64,000 nt of DNA, taken from assembly GCA_951799405.1 (NCBI GenBank), contig OX637337.1:17172347-17236346 (forward strand), given 5' to 3'. The position numbers and the translations under genes were made by a program. Position 1 is the stretch's first letter, and every line of letters begins with the position of its first letter. Below are positions 1 through 11,148 of the stretch, piece by piece. This DNA is from Agapetus fuscipes (Eukaryota; Arthropoda; Insecta; Trichoptera; Glossosomatidae). The notes beneath the pieces were generated by a model. It was not told the origin of the DNA. It saw only the letters and a program-made list of their open reading frames with translations, and searched no databases.

Positions 1-35
1 ATGGGTGGCCATCCAACCTATAAGTCAAGAAACAG
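1..35 (-). repeat. C-family repeat, head fragment
   Basis: The reverse complement carries the conserved start of the C family (a word close to TTGACTTATAGGTTGG followed by GGCCACCCAT). The rest lies outside the window. Confidence 0.6.
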
Positions 36-810
36 TGAATTCTTAGAAAATTAAAAAAATAGAAGTATATTTATTACGTCAGGGGCGCCAAATTAAGTAA
101 AGTTTGTGAATCTTTGTGTTCATTATATTATTGAAAAAAATCTCAGTAAACTCCTTTACCGCCGATCAGTAGGTAGGTAGGTATGGACGTATGGTAGATG
201 CTTAAATTATGAATTTCACTGCAACATTTCAAAAAAGGAACATTCCGAATACTTATTTCAAACTCAAATGTACCTACGCAGGAATTATTTTGTAAAATTC
301 AAAATTAAGTCCACCAATTAATTGACATAAAATTTTTTTGTCAAAAACTTAAATTTACCTTTAGGTACAAGAAACATTTGAGTTTTTCACTAGGTAAAGA
401 TTCTAAATTTGAAATTCCGCTGCAATTCAAAATTTGAATTTTATTCCAACCTAAAAGGGAGTGTTCGTAATTTAAAACAAAAAAGTAAATGGCTATTGGG
501 ATGAACAGTAAATGGCCGAGAGGTGTTGAAATGCGGTCCGCTAGGGATGTACGTCCTTCTTTTTTTGTTTTGCAATGAAAATATTAAACATCTACCCGCG
601 GAGTGGAACGAATCTGTAATGCAAAATCTCATGCGTTGCTAATTGCAGAGATGGCGCGCGAAGTTGCCGTGAAAAATGCAAGACTGAGCTTTTGGCGCCA
701 ACTCTATGCGTTCTTATTTCGAATGAACTCCGAACATTCAAAATATCCCTAGTCGTGTGACGTCACGCTTAGTTTATAAAATATGGATTCCCGATAACCA
801 CTGATTTTTT
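36..810. other. Intergenic, mostly unassigned
   Basis: No supportable exon. Bases 720-810 (CATTCAAAATATCCCT, then a TGACGTCA palindrome, then TTACAGCA) are repeated at about 20150-20232, so this is the edge of a dispersed repeat. Confidence 0.4.
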
Positions 811-814
811 TAGG

Positions 815-1085
815 TTACAGCACGGTGAAACATGTGCAGCTGGAGGTGATTGTTAGGTAGGTAGAGGGTTCGATTCCCAAATATTTTTCAAAAACCATGC
901 TCTCGCTGGGTTGAAAAATAATCTATACCTTTGCCAAAAATCAGTCACCATTAGTCCATCCAGCCTAACAGCAACTGGATCTTGCTTGAGAATTGGCGCT
1001 TTCTACAGCAACGACCATGCTTGCAGAGGGCTCTTGAGGTGTGATTCACATAAAAACAGCGCTCAACAAATAGATCACCCTTAAG
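815..1085 (+). repeat. B-family SINE, degraded
   Basis: A GGTTCGATTCCC B-box-like word near 868 is followed by the B-family body (GCTGGGTTGAAAAAT, then CCATCCAGCCT, TTGCTTGAGAATTGGCGC) and the tail GGGCTCTTGAGGTGTGAT. The same order is seen at 18781, 31107 (reverse) and 42461. The 5' head is eroded. Confidence 0.7.
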
Positions 1086-1290
1086 TATATCATATTTATT
1101 TCCACATATCAAATATTCTGAGGCCATTTAAGCATTGTACCTACTAACTACCTAAAGTTGAATGAAAATTAATTGTTCGCCGAACGTTTACGAAACTCAA
1201 TTCGCAAGCAGGCACTCCAACAACTATGCTATCGACCTATCGAAAATATGTTAATTGGCAATTCTCGGGTTCGTTACCTTCAATATGTAT

Positions 1291-1470
1291 CATCACCAGT
1301 ACCCCGAGTATAAAGCATTACGAAAACTCACCTCGATTGCTTACCTAAATCGAAAAAATGTCTCAAACCTAAGGCACTCTCTAGGAGTGCCGTTTTATAC
1401 AGCTTGCATTTTTGATTTACGCAATCGAGGTGGGATTTACGCGGTGTTTATACTCGGGGGGCTGGTGATG
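1291..1470. mobile_element. MITE with CATCACCAG-type inverted ends
   Basis: The ends are inverted repeats of about 24 bp: CATCACCAGTACCCCGAGTA on the left, and its near-perfect complement ending CTCGGGGGGCTGGTGATG on the right. A second, shorter copy is at 43481-43643, with fragments near 35975 and 36815. No transposase is encoded. Confidence 0.65.
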
Positions 1471-1563
1471 GTTAAAGAGATGTTAGGAACGGTGCCGGTC
1501 GGTAATGAGCTTTATATCAGCCTTTGGTCTCACTTAAGTTACGACACTTTCATATGTCTACTC

Positions 1564-1835
1564 GCATGGGCGGACCCAGGAAGAGCCAGGGGGGGGCAGC
1601 CGCCCCCCCCCTGGAAGAGAAAAATGAACCTAAATAATCCAAAATTGTTATTAAATCGGATATTGCCATTACTAAAATGACCATTATTCGATCATGTCTT
1701 GCCCCCCCCCCCTAGAGGAAATTGTGTGCCTACCTTCTCCCCCCCCCCCCGCCGTCCGCGATATATTTTGGTGACGATGATCTTCAATTTTCCATAACCT
1801 GCCCCCCCTAGATTTGATCCTGGGTACGCCCATGC
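1564..1835. mobile_element. MITE with poly-C/poly-G tracts
   Basis: The terminal inverted repeats are GCATGGGCGGACCCAGG on the left and CCTGGGTACGCCCATGC on the right. Inside are several runs of 8-11 C or G. The segment is non-coding; the open frames over it are artefacts of the homopolymers. Confidence 0.65.
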
Positions 1836-2326
1836 TTACTCGTATCTCTACGGTTATATTATGTAAGTAGCAGGGGTGTGCATCCCATACAGGCACATTC
1901 GCCTAACAGGTAGGCAATATACGGTAAATAACGTGTTTAAGGCGTGTTATAAAGCTAAATCTGCCATTTTTGTTTCTTACACTTTATGGTCTTAGCAAAA
2001 CAGTTACAGTAATGACAAAAATCAAGCATGTTTCTTAATTATTTATCTTAATTATAAAGCTTGAATTATAAGCTTGAACAAAATATATAACTTAAGAATT
2101 GCCACCACAATTTTTTTAAAAAAAAACGCGTTTTTTTTACATTTTAGCTTTTTTTTCGTGTGTGCTGTATTTTGGATTTTTTTTTTGCTTTTTAATTACA
2201 GAACTATACATTGTTTAGGTTCCGTACTCAACATTTTTTTTATAATGTCAATAGTTTTTGAGTAAATGTGGAAAAACTGAAACTACTTAATGAATTAAAT
2301 TTTAATTAAATCAAAGAACACAGTAA

Positions 2327-2477
2327 TATAGATTCTAATACAAAGGCATATTACATTTGGTCCTTCGTAACCTTATCGAAACCAGAATGGTTGACATGAA
2401 ACGGATATTCAAGGATACTGTGTCGATAGTTAATTGTTAAGAACATAATGTAATATGCCCTTGTATTAGAATCTATA
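2327..2477. mobile_element. Small MITE with about 29-bp inverted ends
   Basis: Bases 2327-2355 (TATAGATTCTAATACAAAGG...) are the near-perfect reverse complement of 2449-2477. The 95-bp interior has no ORF. It lies about 420 bp before the BEL gag start. Confidence 0.65.
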
Positions 2478-2899
2478 TTCTAGCATTATTTTATATTGTG
2501 TACAAAAATTAACGAGTGTCATATATATTTTTGTATGTAGGTAGTTATTTTTTTAGTAAGTGTTGAATACACAGTAGGTACATATATTTGTTGGTTGCGG
2601 AATTTCATAGCTGATGATACCTATCCATTAGAGATTAGGTATTCATACAGCTGAGCGTTGTCTACAGGTACCTACCTACCTTTGTTTATATTTTTATATA
2701 AATGTCATTACAAGTTTGTTATTGTTTTTTTTTTCCATTAGTAAATAAACTATCTGGAGAAAGTAAATATTGTGATACATACTGACATAAAATAAATTCA
2801 ACTTTGAGGCAAATCGATTTCTTCTTTCAGAACTGAAAGTAGGTTTTTTCGATTTTGTTACCGTTTCTTCATTGCTATTGTTTATTTTAAATAGTAAAC

Positions 2900-4570
2900 A
2901 TGGCGGATGCTTTAACAAGAACTTTGGTTATATTGAAAGAGAAACAAAAGGTTTATTTTGAAAGAATAAATAATTTATATAAACTAGGAAAAAATGTTTC
3001 TAATTTTGCATCCAGAGAGAATAGTAATTTTTTATCGGCTTCCAAGGATGCAGGAAGCTGGGTTAAAAAGTACGAAGATTTGATAGATCAAATAAATGCA
3101 CTTTCTTTAGAGATAGACCCAGAGGCAAAGGTAAATTATCAATCACTTATGGCCTTTGAAGAACTTTATAGTAAAATAATGGATGTTAGGGAAAGAATTT
3201 TAAAAACCGAAACACCACATGTATCGACTCAAAGTGGGCCTAGATATGAGGTGAAATTACCACCCATACAAATTCCTTTGTTTGATGGGAATCCAAAAAA
3301 TTGGTCACGATTTTTTGAATCCTTTAAGGCAAACGTCCATCTAAATACAGGGTTGTCAGATGCCCAAAGAGTGCAATATTTAACAGGCAACTTGACGGGA
3401 AAGGCAGCGAACATATTTTCGGGAATTGTACCGTCAGCGGAAACCTATAACGTGGTCTGGGACAGTCTTGTTAAAAAATATCAGGATAAACGTGCGCTAG
3501 GAACATATTACATAAATAATATCCTTGATTTAAAGAAGGCCGATCACACGGCTGCTGGTCTTGATGCCTTTATTGAGAAGTACGCCGCTTCCATTGCAGC
3601 ATTAAAACAATTAGGTATTACAGATGTGGGAGATTTTCTTTTATTTAATTGCGCTTTGCGTAAATTGAATTCGTCTACAGTTATGGCATTCGAGCTTTCA
3701 CTGAAAGACATCGAAATACCTTCTTGTCAGAATCTTATCAGTTTTGTTCAACAACAGGTCAAAATTTTGGAAAGATCGCACGTAAATGAATCGAAGTCGG
3801 TTTCCGAAGCTTGCCATTCGAATACACGCGTGAGGAATAATACGACCAAATCTGTAAGTGGGCGTGCGTTTCTCGCAAGTGGTAGAGTGTCTACTGGGGA
3901 CACTCTCTTTTGCGTTTTGTGTAAACGAAACGACCATAATAAATTATATAAATGTGTGAAATTTAAGAGCTATTCTCCTAAGGAAAGGTATGAATTTATT
4001 AAATCAAAACGGGGTTGCGTTCGTTGTTTGAGTGTTGCCCACTGGTCTCATTGTACTGAGACAGGAACTTGTCAAATTTGTAATAAGGGACATCATACTC
4101 TTCTGCATTTTGACGACAATGAGAATAAGGCCAGACGAGTAGTCAAGAATGCTGAGCAGGGACATCAGCTGTCGCACTCAGGTGATGATATGCAAGGGTC
4201 GGGTGTACCCTCGGTTTCTTTAAGTGCAAATGCTCGGGTGAATGCGAGCACGGTGCTGTTGGCTACGGCACAGGTTTTTGCATGGTCAAATTGCAAGATA
4301 AATAAGATGATAGTTAGATGTCTTGTTGATAATGGTTCTCAAAACCATTTGATAACATTAGAATGTTGTAGAAATATGAATTTACATATTGTTCCTCTAA
4401 ATAATTCAGTAATTAGAGGAATCGGTCTTTCTGCACGACCGATACATGGATGTGTCAATTTTGAAATACAATCGAGGTACAATCCTCAAAATACTTACAA
4501 GGTTAACGCGTTAGTGGTGGACAATATCACGGTCAGTTACCTTCTAGGTACATTGATAACAGTGATATGA
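2900..4570 (+). CDS. BEL/Pao Gag with zinc knuckles and protease N-part
   Basis: A 556-residue ORF. The first half is the Gag (DUF1759-type) region with the conserved PLFDGNPKNWSRFFESF segment near residue 130. Cysteine knuckles follow at about residues 330-405 (CVLCKRNDHNKLYKC, CVRCLSVAHWSHC, CQICNKGHHTLLH). The aspartic protease comes next, with its active-site loop written LVDNGSQ near residue 475; D-N-G replaces the usual D-S/T-G. The frame is lost just after the protease core, near 4550, where the reading shifts to the next ORF. The ATG at 2900 sits in ATAGTAAACATGGCG, and nothing upstream extends it. It acts in particle assembly and polyprotein cleavage in the cytoplasm if functional, but the frameshift argues against that. 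Confidence 0.85.
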   Translation: MADALTRTLVILKEKQKVYFERINNLYKLGKNVSNFASRENSNFLSASKDAGSWVKKYEDLIDQINALSLEIDPEAKVNYQSLMAFEELYSKIMDVRERILKTETPHVSTQSGPRYEVKLPPIQIPLFDGNPKNWSRFFESFKANVHLNTGLSDAQRVQYLTGNLTGKAANIFSGIVPSAETYNVVWDSLVKKYQDKRALGTYYINNILDLKKADHTAAGLDAFIEKYAASIAALKQLGITDVGDFLLFNCALRKLNSSTVMAFELSLKDIEIPSCQNLISFVQQQVKILERSHVNESKSVSEACHSNTRVRNNTTKSVSGRAFLASGRVSTGDTLFCVLCKRNDHNKLYKCVKFKSYSPKERYEFIKSKRGCVRCLSVAHWSHCTETGTCQICNKGHHTLLHFDDNENKARRVVKNAEQGHQLSHSGDDMQGSGVPSVSLSANARVNASTVLLATAQVFAWSNCKINKMIVRCLVDNGSQNHLITLECCRNMNLHIVPLNNSVIRGIGLSARPIHGCVNFEIQSRYNPQNTYKVNALVVDNITVSYLLGTLITVI

Positions 4571-5298
4571 CTTATTTAAAGGACATTTCAATGGCCGATT
4601 TATCCTGGAATGTCCCTGGAGTTGTTGACATTGTGTTGGGAGCACAACTATTCCCTTTTATTTATTTGGGAAAAATGATAGAGTCAAAGTCGAAAGCGCC
4701 ACCTGCATTATTGACGTCCTTTGGCTATGTATTGATGGGAGATTGTCCAAAGAGTGTTTCAGCTGCAGAAATTTGTCACGAATCTTTTTCTGCATTGGCT
4801 GTAAAGGATGCGGATTTATTATTACACAAGTTCTGGGAGTTGGAAGAAATCCCAGTGAAAAAGTTCTTAAGTCCAGATGAGACAGCGTGCGAAAACTCCT
4901 TTGTATCTTCTGTGACTAAAGATGAGGCAGGTCGTTACTCTGTTGCTCTACCCTTTTGTGCTGATCCTGAAAATTTGGGCAACTCACGAAATACTGCATA
5001 TCGGCGTTTCTTGTTATTAGAAAGAAAGTTTAAGCAGTTACCGAGTCTGCAGGAGAATTATAATTCGGTAATAAATGACTACATTCAAAAGGGATATCTC
5101 TCTGAAGTGGCAGAGTCAGGTATTGGTGAACATGGATATTATATTCCTCACCACGCTGTAGTGCGTCAAGACAAACCTATGCCTCGCATTGTTTTAGATG
5201 CTAGTGCGAAAACGCATACTGGGTTGTCACTCAATGATGTACTACATTCTGGGCCAAATTTACAGGCCGATTTGTTTCTCCTTTTATTAGATTTTTAG
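4567..5298 (+). pseudogene. BEL/Pao protease C-part and RT N-terminus
   Basis: This continues the polyprotein in another frame. The post-protease segment reads LADLSW-like with D-LGA, and near the end comes the RT entry motif VLDASAKTHTGLSLNDVLHS followed by GPNLQADLF. The TAG at 5296-5298 is caused by a one-base slip; the following frame (from 5315) continues the RT with MTADVQQMYLQV. The first ATG is not a natural start. This is a broken piece of one pol gene, not a separate protein. Confidence 0.8.
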
Positions 5299-5314
5299 GC
5301 TGTTTTCTGTCGCG

Positions 5315-6295
5315 ATGACAGCAGATGTACAGCAGATGTATTTGCAGGTTGGTGTATTTGTTGACCACCGTAGATATTTGAGAATATTATTTCGTTTTTC
5401 TGAAAAGGAGAAAGTTCGAACCTTTCAATTTAATAGGGTTCCATTTGGATTAAAGTGTAGTCCTTTCTTGGCCATGAGATCTGTGCGTCAGTTAGCATCG
5501 GACATGGCTGAACGTTTTCCGGAAGCCGCCAAAGTAGCTGGAGCTAGGTTTTATATGGATGACCTGGTTCAGTCTGTGGCAGATGAGGCTTCGGCTGTTT
5601 CTCTGGCAAAAGATCTCGTAGCTTTGTTCAAGTATGGTGGCATGGATCTGGTAAAATGGTCAAGCAATTCATCTTATCTATTAGATAGTCTTCCTAACTC
5701 ACATAGAGGTTCCATAAAATTTGATGATGATAAAGGCGTAACTTTAAAAGTATTAGGGTTGTCTTGGGATCCAGTTAAGGATAATTTTTTCTTTACTTCG
5801 AATGACTCTCAACAAAAATGCACGAAGCGATCTATTTTGTCAGTTGTAGCTCGTTTGTTCGATGTTTTGGGCTTAGTCGCACCAGTTATACTGGCTGCAA
5901 AGCTTCTCATCAAAGAGCTATGGCGTGCCAACATCGGTTGGGATGACTCTCCGCCTGATGCTATAATTCGACGTTTTTCGAGTATAACACAAGAACTTCC
6001 GTTGCTCGCTACTTTAAAAATTCCTAGGCACATCGGTGTGACTAGCTCAACCAAAGTATTATTAGTAGGTTTTTGTGATGCTAGTCTGAATGGTTACGGT
6101 TGTGTTATATATGTACATACAACTGACATGGATGGAAATATTTCTGTCAGGTTGTTGTGCTCAAAATCTAAGGTATCTCCCACCAAGATTACGACATTAG
6201 CACGTTTAGAGTTGTGCGCTGCTGTTTTATTGTCAAAGATGTTAAAACTTGTGATCGAGATGTATCGTGATCGGATTCATATAACTGATGTATAA
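5315..6295 (+). pseudogene. BEL/Pao reverse transcriptase and RNase H
   Basis: The RT core is complete: FNRVPFGLKCSPFLA, then the catalytic FYMDDLV box near residue 93, then KWSSNS and VLGLSWD. The RNase H start follows (FCDASLNGYG, LARLELCAA). Translation ends at TAA 6293-6295. The same frame runs on at once into DSTIALAWI of RNase H, so this is a single in-frame nonsense change and not a natural end. Confidence 0.85.
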
Positions 6296-6322
6296 TATGC
6301 TTTTTCTGATTCAACGATTGCG

Positions 6323-8086
6323 TTGGCTTGGATTTGCTCTTCTCCACATCGTTGGTCAATTTTTGTAGGAAATAGAGTCGCTCAGTGTCAGGAGAATTTA
6401 CCCCCTCAGAACTTTTATCACATCTCAGGGGACGAGAACCCAAGCGACTGTGTTTCACGTGGTATGTTACCATCTCAATTAATTTCTCATAGTTTATGGT
6501 GGAATGGTCCACTGTGGCTTCAACGCCCTTCGGATGAATGGCCGATTCAAAGATTCTCCTCGTCCGATGCGTTAGAAATTCCTGAACAGGCAACTGTACT
6601 GACAGCCATTGTAGTACATGTCGACTCTATGATTTTATATGACTTAGCACAACGAACTTCTTCGTGGAATAAATTAATTCGAATTACAGTTTACATCCTT
6701 CGCTTTATAAATAAATTTAAATCACTGTTGCATTTTATTGAATGCATGTCCCATGCTGAAGTTAAGTTAATACAGACAATACAAACTGTTCATTTCTCGG
6801 ACGACATTAAGTTGATAAAATATAACAAGTTACCATCGAAAAAACTGCGTAATTTATCGGTTTTTCTGGATCAGGAAGGTACGTTACGAGTTGGAGGTCG
6901 GCTTTCACGGTCTGATTTACCCTTTGAAGCTAGACATCCAGCTTTACTTCCGAAACATGACTCAGTGGTGAACTTAATAATTAAACATTTTCACGAATCC
7001 AACTGTCATACCGGTCCAGGACTTTTGATGTCTATCATACGACAAAGGTTTTGGATATTGGATGCCAGAACCGTTATACGAGCACAAACTCGTAAATGCA
7101 ATATTTGCTTCCGAGTGAACCCGTCGCACCCTACGCCAAAGATGGCGGACTTGCCTGCCTGTCGCATAACAGAAGCTAAAGCATTTGTGCATACGGGGGT
7201 AGATTATGCTGGGCCTTTAAGAATACTTCTTACGCGACGACGCGGACAACATGCTCAAAAGGCATATATCTGCCTGTTTGTTTGTCTCGTGACCAATATT
7301 GAGCTCGCAACTGATCTGTCGAGTGCCTGTTTTATAGCTGCATTTAAGCGTTTTATCTCTCGTCGTGGGCCAGTTTCCTTTATGTATTCGGACAACGGTA
7401 CAAATTTTGTTGGGGCTCGTGTCCAATTAGATGAGATATATAATCTTTTACAAAATTCACAGCATAATGTCCGAATGAAGCGAGAACTTGAGGCGTATAA
7501 AATAGAGTGGAAAATGATTCCCCCTCGAGCTCCTCACTTCGGAGCTTTATGGGAATCAAATATTAAGAGTTTTAAAACTCATCTGTATCGAGTGATAGGG
7601 AATCAGTTGCTCACATATGAGGAGATGCAAACGGTGTTGACTCAAATCGAGAGTATCATGAATTCTAGACCACTAAGTGTCATCAGTTCTGATCCTCACC
7701 CTGACGTTATAACTCCTGCGCATTTCTTGATGTCCACTCCCTTAAAACATCTGCCTGCTTCTGAGCTACCTGACACATCAGTTAATCTTACTCAGCGTAA
7801 AAATCTCCTGGATCAAATCGTGTCATCTTACTGGAAGCGATGGAGGGTAGAATACCTGCACACTTTGCAGGTCAGACAAAAATGGCAAACCGATGTTAAT
7901 GCAATTCAGGTAGGGACTGTTGTACTGATTGGGCAAGAGGACGCTCCTCCTTTGTCCTGGCCTCTGGGAATCATCACCAAGGTTTTCCCTGGGGATGATG
8001 GCGTGATTCGAGTAGCCACAGTAAAGACTGAGCAAGGTTTTTACAAACGTCCGGTCGTCAAACTCTACCCATTGCCGACACAATAG
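6323..8086 (+). pseudogene. BEL/Pao RNase H end and integrase
   Basis: It is in frame with the previous RT segment past one stop codon. It holds NPSDCVSRG of the RNase H/connection, the integrase zinc-binding H-H-C-C (HFHESNCHTGPG, then CNICF), and the DDE core: D in HTGVDYAGPL, D in YSDNGTNFVGA, E in HFGALWESNIKSFK. It ends with the BEL-type tail (GDDGVIRVATV, then KLYPLP). All three catalytic acids are intact. The TAG at 8084-8086 is probably the natural end of Pol. Confidence 0.85.
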
Positions 8087-8433
8087 ATTACTATTTAATT
8101 TCGTCTACTGAGTTAGTAGATCTCTACCATTGTACATATTTACCATGTTTAGAATTAATCTTATGCTTTACTACTAAGCTTATCTGTTAGAACATGTTAA
8201 ATCTAGCTTATTATATTGGCTTAAGTATTTTTGTGTCTAACCTGCTTACTTGTAGGCATACTTATTATATTAATTATATTAAGTTTCTCTAGTTTAAGAT
8301 TTTGAAACATTGATTGTAATTATAACTATATATCATTTCTCGAATATTGTTTGTAAAAATCGACATGGTTTCTTTGAATATCTGGTTTGTGTTGCAAAGC
8401 TTTTAACTTTAAGTCTTTGCAAAGGGGGGTGTA
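8087..8433 (+). other. BEL/Pao 3' non-coding region with polypurine tract
   Basis: AT-rich spacer without ORF. It ends in GCAAAGGGGGGTGTA (8419-8433), a good polypurine tract directly before the LTR. Confidence 0.6.
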
Positions 8434-9025
8434 TGGTGACGCATGAATAGCGTCATCTATTTTTATTTTAATTAATTAGTCTAAGAAGCGAATTTCATGT
8501 TGGTCTGTCACAATCTGAAAAAAGTGCGGATAAAAATCGCAAGATGTCAGTATCAACTTTTTTGACATCTGAGCAACGTGAGATTAGCAACGGATTGAAG
8601 ACTTCCATTTCCGTCGTGTTCGCAAGTAGACACGTTTTTATATGTCTCTCAACCGATTTGAAATCTAACCGAAAAAATCTGTGAGTGAGTGTGATTGTTT
8701 TACATATAACTTGCAAGTGTGGCAGTTTGTGAACAGAGCTCAGCACCACAGGATCCTGAGAAAACGAGCATCATCTTGGACCAGCAGAGCACAATTTGAG
8801 GTGAGTGGCGGTCCTTTGATTTTTCGCTTCTTTGGTACGGGAAAGTCGTCCAACATTGAAAGCCACCTATTGAAGGTTGGCTTTTGTTTGAGAGAGAAAA
8901 TACCATAGGCACTAGATCTATGTATTTCATATCTCGCATTGGAGAATACGTTGCAGTTTCTCCATTTGTTGTTTTTTTGTATTTATATACCCCCTGAGGG
9001 GCAAAACTTACACCTTGCCCCTTCA
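8434..9025 (+). repeat. 3' LTR of the BEL/Pao element
   Basis: It begins TGGTGACGC and ends CCTTGCCCCTTCA. The borders are fixed by comparison with the solo LTR at 27097-27670, which has a clean target duplication. Length is 592 bp. A family-A SINE starts directly after it (TATGGCTTATAGCTTAG). Confidence 0.8.
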
Positions 9026-9342
9026 TATGGCTTATAGCTTAGTTGGTAGAATGTTTGCGTTCCATGCCACAGGGCTAGGCTTTGATCCCCACCAAGGTTT
9101 TCAGAAATGGTTTCCCACTTTGATGTTCATTTCAAACTTTAAATAAAACACCAGCAAGGTTTTGAATACACCTTACCAAGAAATGAGAACCAGCCTCCTT
9201 CTTCACCCCGACTTCCAAGTGGTTGGCGTAAGAGCCCATACCTGTGAAAATTAATTAGGATACACACACCACATGCAATCCCTTCGCAGACTATGCGGAA
9301 AGAAGTTACACTATACGTGCATATTAGTTGCAATTTTAACAA
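9026..9342 (+). repeat. A-family tRNA-derived SINE
   Basis: The head reads like a tRNA gene (TATAGCTTAGTTGGTAGAAT A box, then GGCTTTGATCCCC B box). The A-family body follows (AATAAAACACCAGCAAGG, GAAATGAGAACCAGCC, AGTGGTTGGCGTAAG) and the tail AAGAAGTTACACTATACGTG. Confidence 0.75.
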
Positions 9343-9345
9343 AAA

Positions 9346-9759
9346 CAAATCAATGACAAATATTTATTTCATTACTGAAAGTTACATAAAGTAAACAAAC
9401 TGAAATTAAAACTATAAATAATAGAACTTATAAACTTTATTGTAAAAATGTAAAAAATAACATCCCTTATTAATGGTAGATGGCATTGCAGAAAAGGGTT
9501 TTTAATTGTATACTTTAAAATAATTTGCATACTTTAAATTAAAGGAAAAAGTTTGAATACAAAAATTTGTAAAAAAAAAATTAAAGGGATCGGCAAAACA
9601 TTTACCTAAAAAGAAAAAAAAAGAAAACTTATTGGTCTTGAATTTAAAGGTTAATTTAATCGGCTTCTTGCATAATGAATAAATTTAGATAGATATAAAA
9701 AAGTTATGGATCATGTGTCTACAGATAGTTAAAAAAAATCTCAAATAAATTTTCTCTGG
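9346..9759. other. AT-rich intergenic, nothing recognised
   Basis: Poly-A/T rich sequence with no exon or repeat that I can assign. Confidence 0.3.
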
Positions 9760-10180
9760 CACTTTAGAATTCTTTTTTGCAAAATAGTCTAGGTTGGATG
9801 CTTTTATTTTTGTGTTTTTCACGCCCCAGGTCACATTGACTACCACTTAAAAGTGGGTCTCTCAGTCCTGGGCAGCTTTGAACAGCTCCTCCACAGCTCT
9901 CAGCCGTATTCAGTCTCGGATGTTCCTCAGCCATAAAATTCTTCACCTCGTCGACCTTCTATTTTTGTTTTAAGTATCAGATGCAACAATGTGTACTTAT
10001 CTCCTCTTGGTACATGTCCCAAGTAAGACACCTTCCGGGCTTTGACATTGGCCAGCAACTCCCTATCAATGCGGGCTCTGTGAAGAACACTTGAGTTGCT
10101 GACCATGCCCATCCAAGGAATGTATAGCATCCTTTGGTGCACCCACATTTAGAAAACTTCCAGCCAGTTCATTGAGATCA
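9760..10180 (-). pseudogene. Non-LTR retrotransposon C-terminus relic
   Basis: The reverse strand reads IPWMGMVSNSSVLHRARIDR then ARKVSYLGHVPRGDKY, the typical end of a LINE polymerase (arm after the RT: R-I-P-W-T..VSN..VL, then GHV-R). A second copy is at 37485-37790. It is truncated at both ends. Confidence 0.65.
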
Positions 10181-10249
10181 TTTTAAAGGTCCATGCTTCC
10201 GCACATGAGCTGGATGGTTATTAATTAAGTATGAGTTCATTTCTACCAA

Positions 10250-11000
10250 TTTTCATCATCAATCATCAGTTTCCTCTTCTTCATCATACAATATTATTCA
10301 TTGCCAATCCTTTCCTCCAAGCCATATCCAAGCCTATGGCTTGGAAGCAAAAGGGCTCACTCAGTATAGCACCAACAGACTGAGAATGTGCCAAAGAGCT
10401 ATTGAAAGGAGTATGCTGGGAATCAACCTCAGGGACAAGGCTTAAAACCGTCGCACTGGTGTCACTGATGTTATACAGCAAGTAGCCCGCTAAAAGTCAC
10501 GTCACAAGGCAGGACCATGACAGGTGGCCGAAAAGGATCGTCCAGTGGCGGCCCAGGATATCCAAGTGGGGTGTGAGAACCCAACTGAGGTCGCTGGACA
10601 TCAAGGGAACTGTAGGCAGAGAATGGCTGAACACAGCAGGCGATAAAAAAACATGGAGAAGGTTGGAGGAGGCCTACGTCCAGGAGTGGACTGAGAAAGG
10701 CTGAGAAAGAAGAAGAAAAATTGTTTCCTCAGTTTTCTCGACCTATCATTGAGCTATTCCCAGATTTTTTCTTCTTCCTCCATCATGTGGAGTCTCTCCA
10801 TTATGGCCTGGTGCTCTTCGTTCATCATCATCTATCATTAGTTCCCTCTTCTTCATCACATAATATTATTCATAGCCAATCGTTTCCTCAGTTCATTCAC
10901 TTCTCTTCTCTTATCATTGAACTGTTCCAGGGCTTTCTCTTCTTCCTCCATCATGTGTAGTCTCTCCGTCATGGCCTGGTGCTCTTTGATCATCATCTGC
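10250..11000 (-). repeat. Tandem duplication of the coiled-coil gene's last exon, split by a LINE
   Basis: Copy 2 (10836-11000) contains the real exon end. Copy 1 is 10250-10317 plus 10731-10835 and repeats the same words (TTCTTCATCA-ATATTATTCAT, CTTCTTCCTCCATCATGTG, ATGGCCTGGTGCTCTT). Copy 1 is interrupted by the LINE at 10318-10723. Confidence 0.65.
10318..10723 (+). mobile_element. 5'-truncated RTE-like LINE with target duplication
   Basis: The plus strand has pieces of a LINE C-terminus (RAIERSMLGINLRDK, later REWLNTAGDKKTWRRLEEAY) and ends in a GAAAGAAGAAGAAAAA tail. The 7-bp word TTTCCTC stands on both sides (10311-10317 and 10724-10730), a target-site duplication. Frames are broken, so it is dead. 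Confidence 0.7.
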
Positions 11001-11148
11001 CGCAGTTCTTCCCTATACTTGGCTTGCAGCTCCCACAGCTGCTCCTGCTTCTCTTCGAGGTTCTCCCGCATCCACCTGGATTTATCAGATTCTTTGAAGC
11101 GAGAAGAAAGCCAGAATTTACTGCGGTACTCTCTAACCTTTATTGTCT
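10856..11148 (-). CDS. Coiled-coil gene, exon 4 (last)
   Basis: Acceptor CTTTTCAG before 11148; phase 1 entry. It encodes ETIKVREYRSKFWL, then a long charged helix, and ends NELRKRLAMNNIM with a TGA stop. Its 3' part is duplicated downstream. Confidence 0.75.

Larger units (their letters stand above)
2900..9025 (+). mobile_element. BEL/Pao LTR retrotransposon, 5' LTR missing
   Basis: The order gag, protease, reverse transcriptase, RNase H, integrase with integrase last, together with the protein motifs, marks the BEL/Pao superfamily. The polyprotein is broken by two frameshifts (near 4550 and 5290) and a TAA at 6293-6295. A purine run (8420-8430) precedes the 3' LTR at 8434-9025. I searched upstream by eye for the LTR words (TGGTGACGC, CACCACAGGATCCTGAG) and found none, so the 5' LTR is lost or replaced. 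No env-like ORF follows the integrase. Confidence 0.85.

Noticed and set aside
1255..1896. Longer ORFs on both strands over the poly-C region
   Set aside because: They are made by homopolymer runs in a MITE and by its inverted ends; no protein family is readable.
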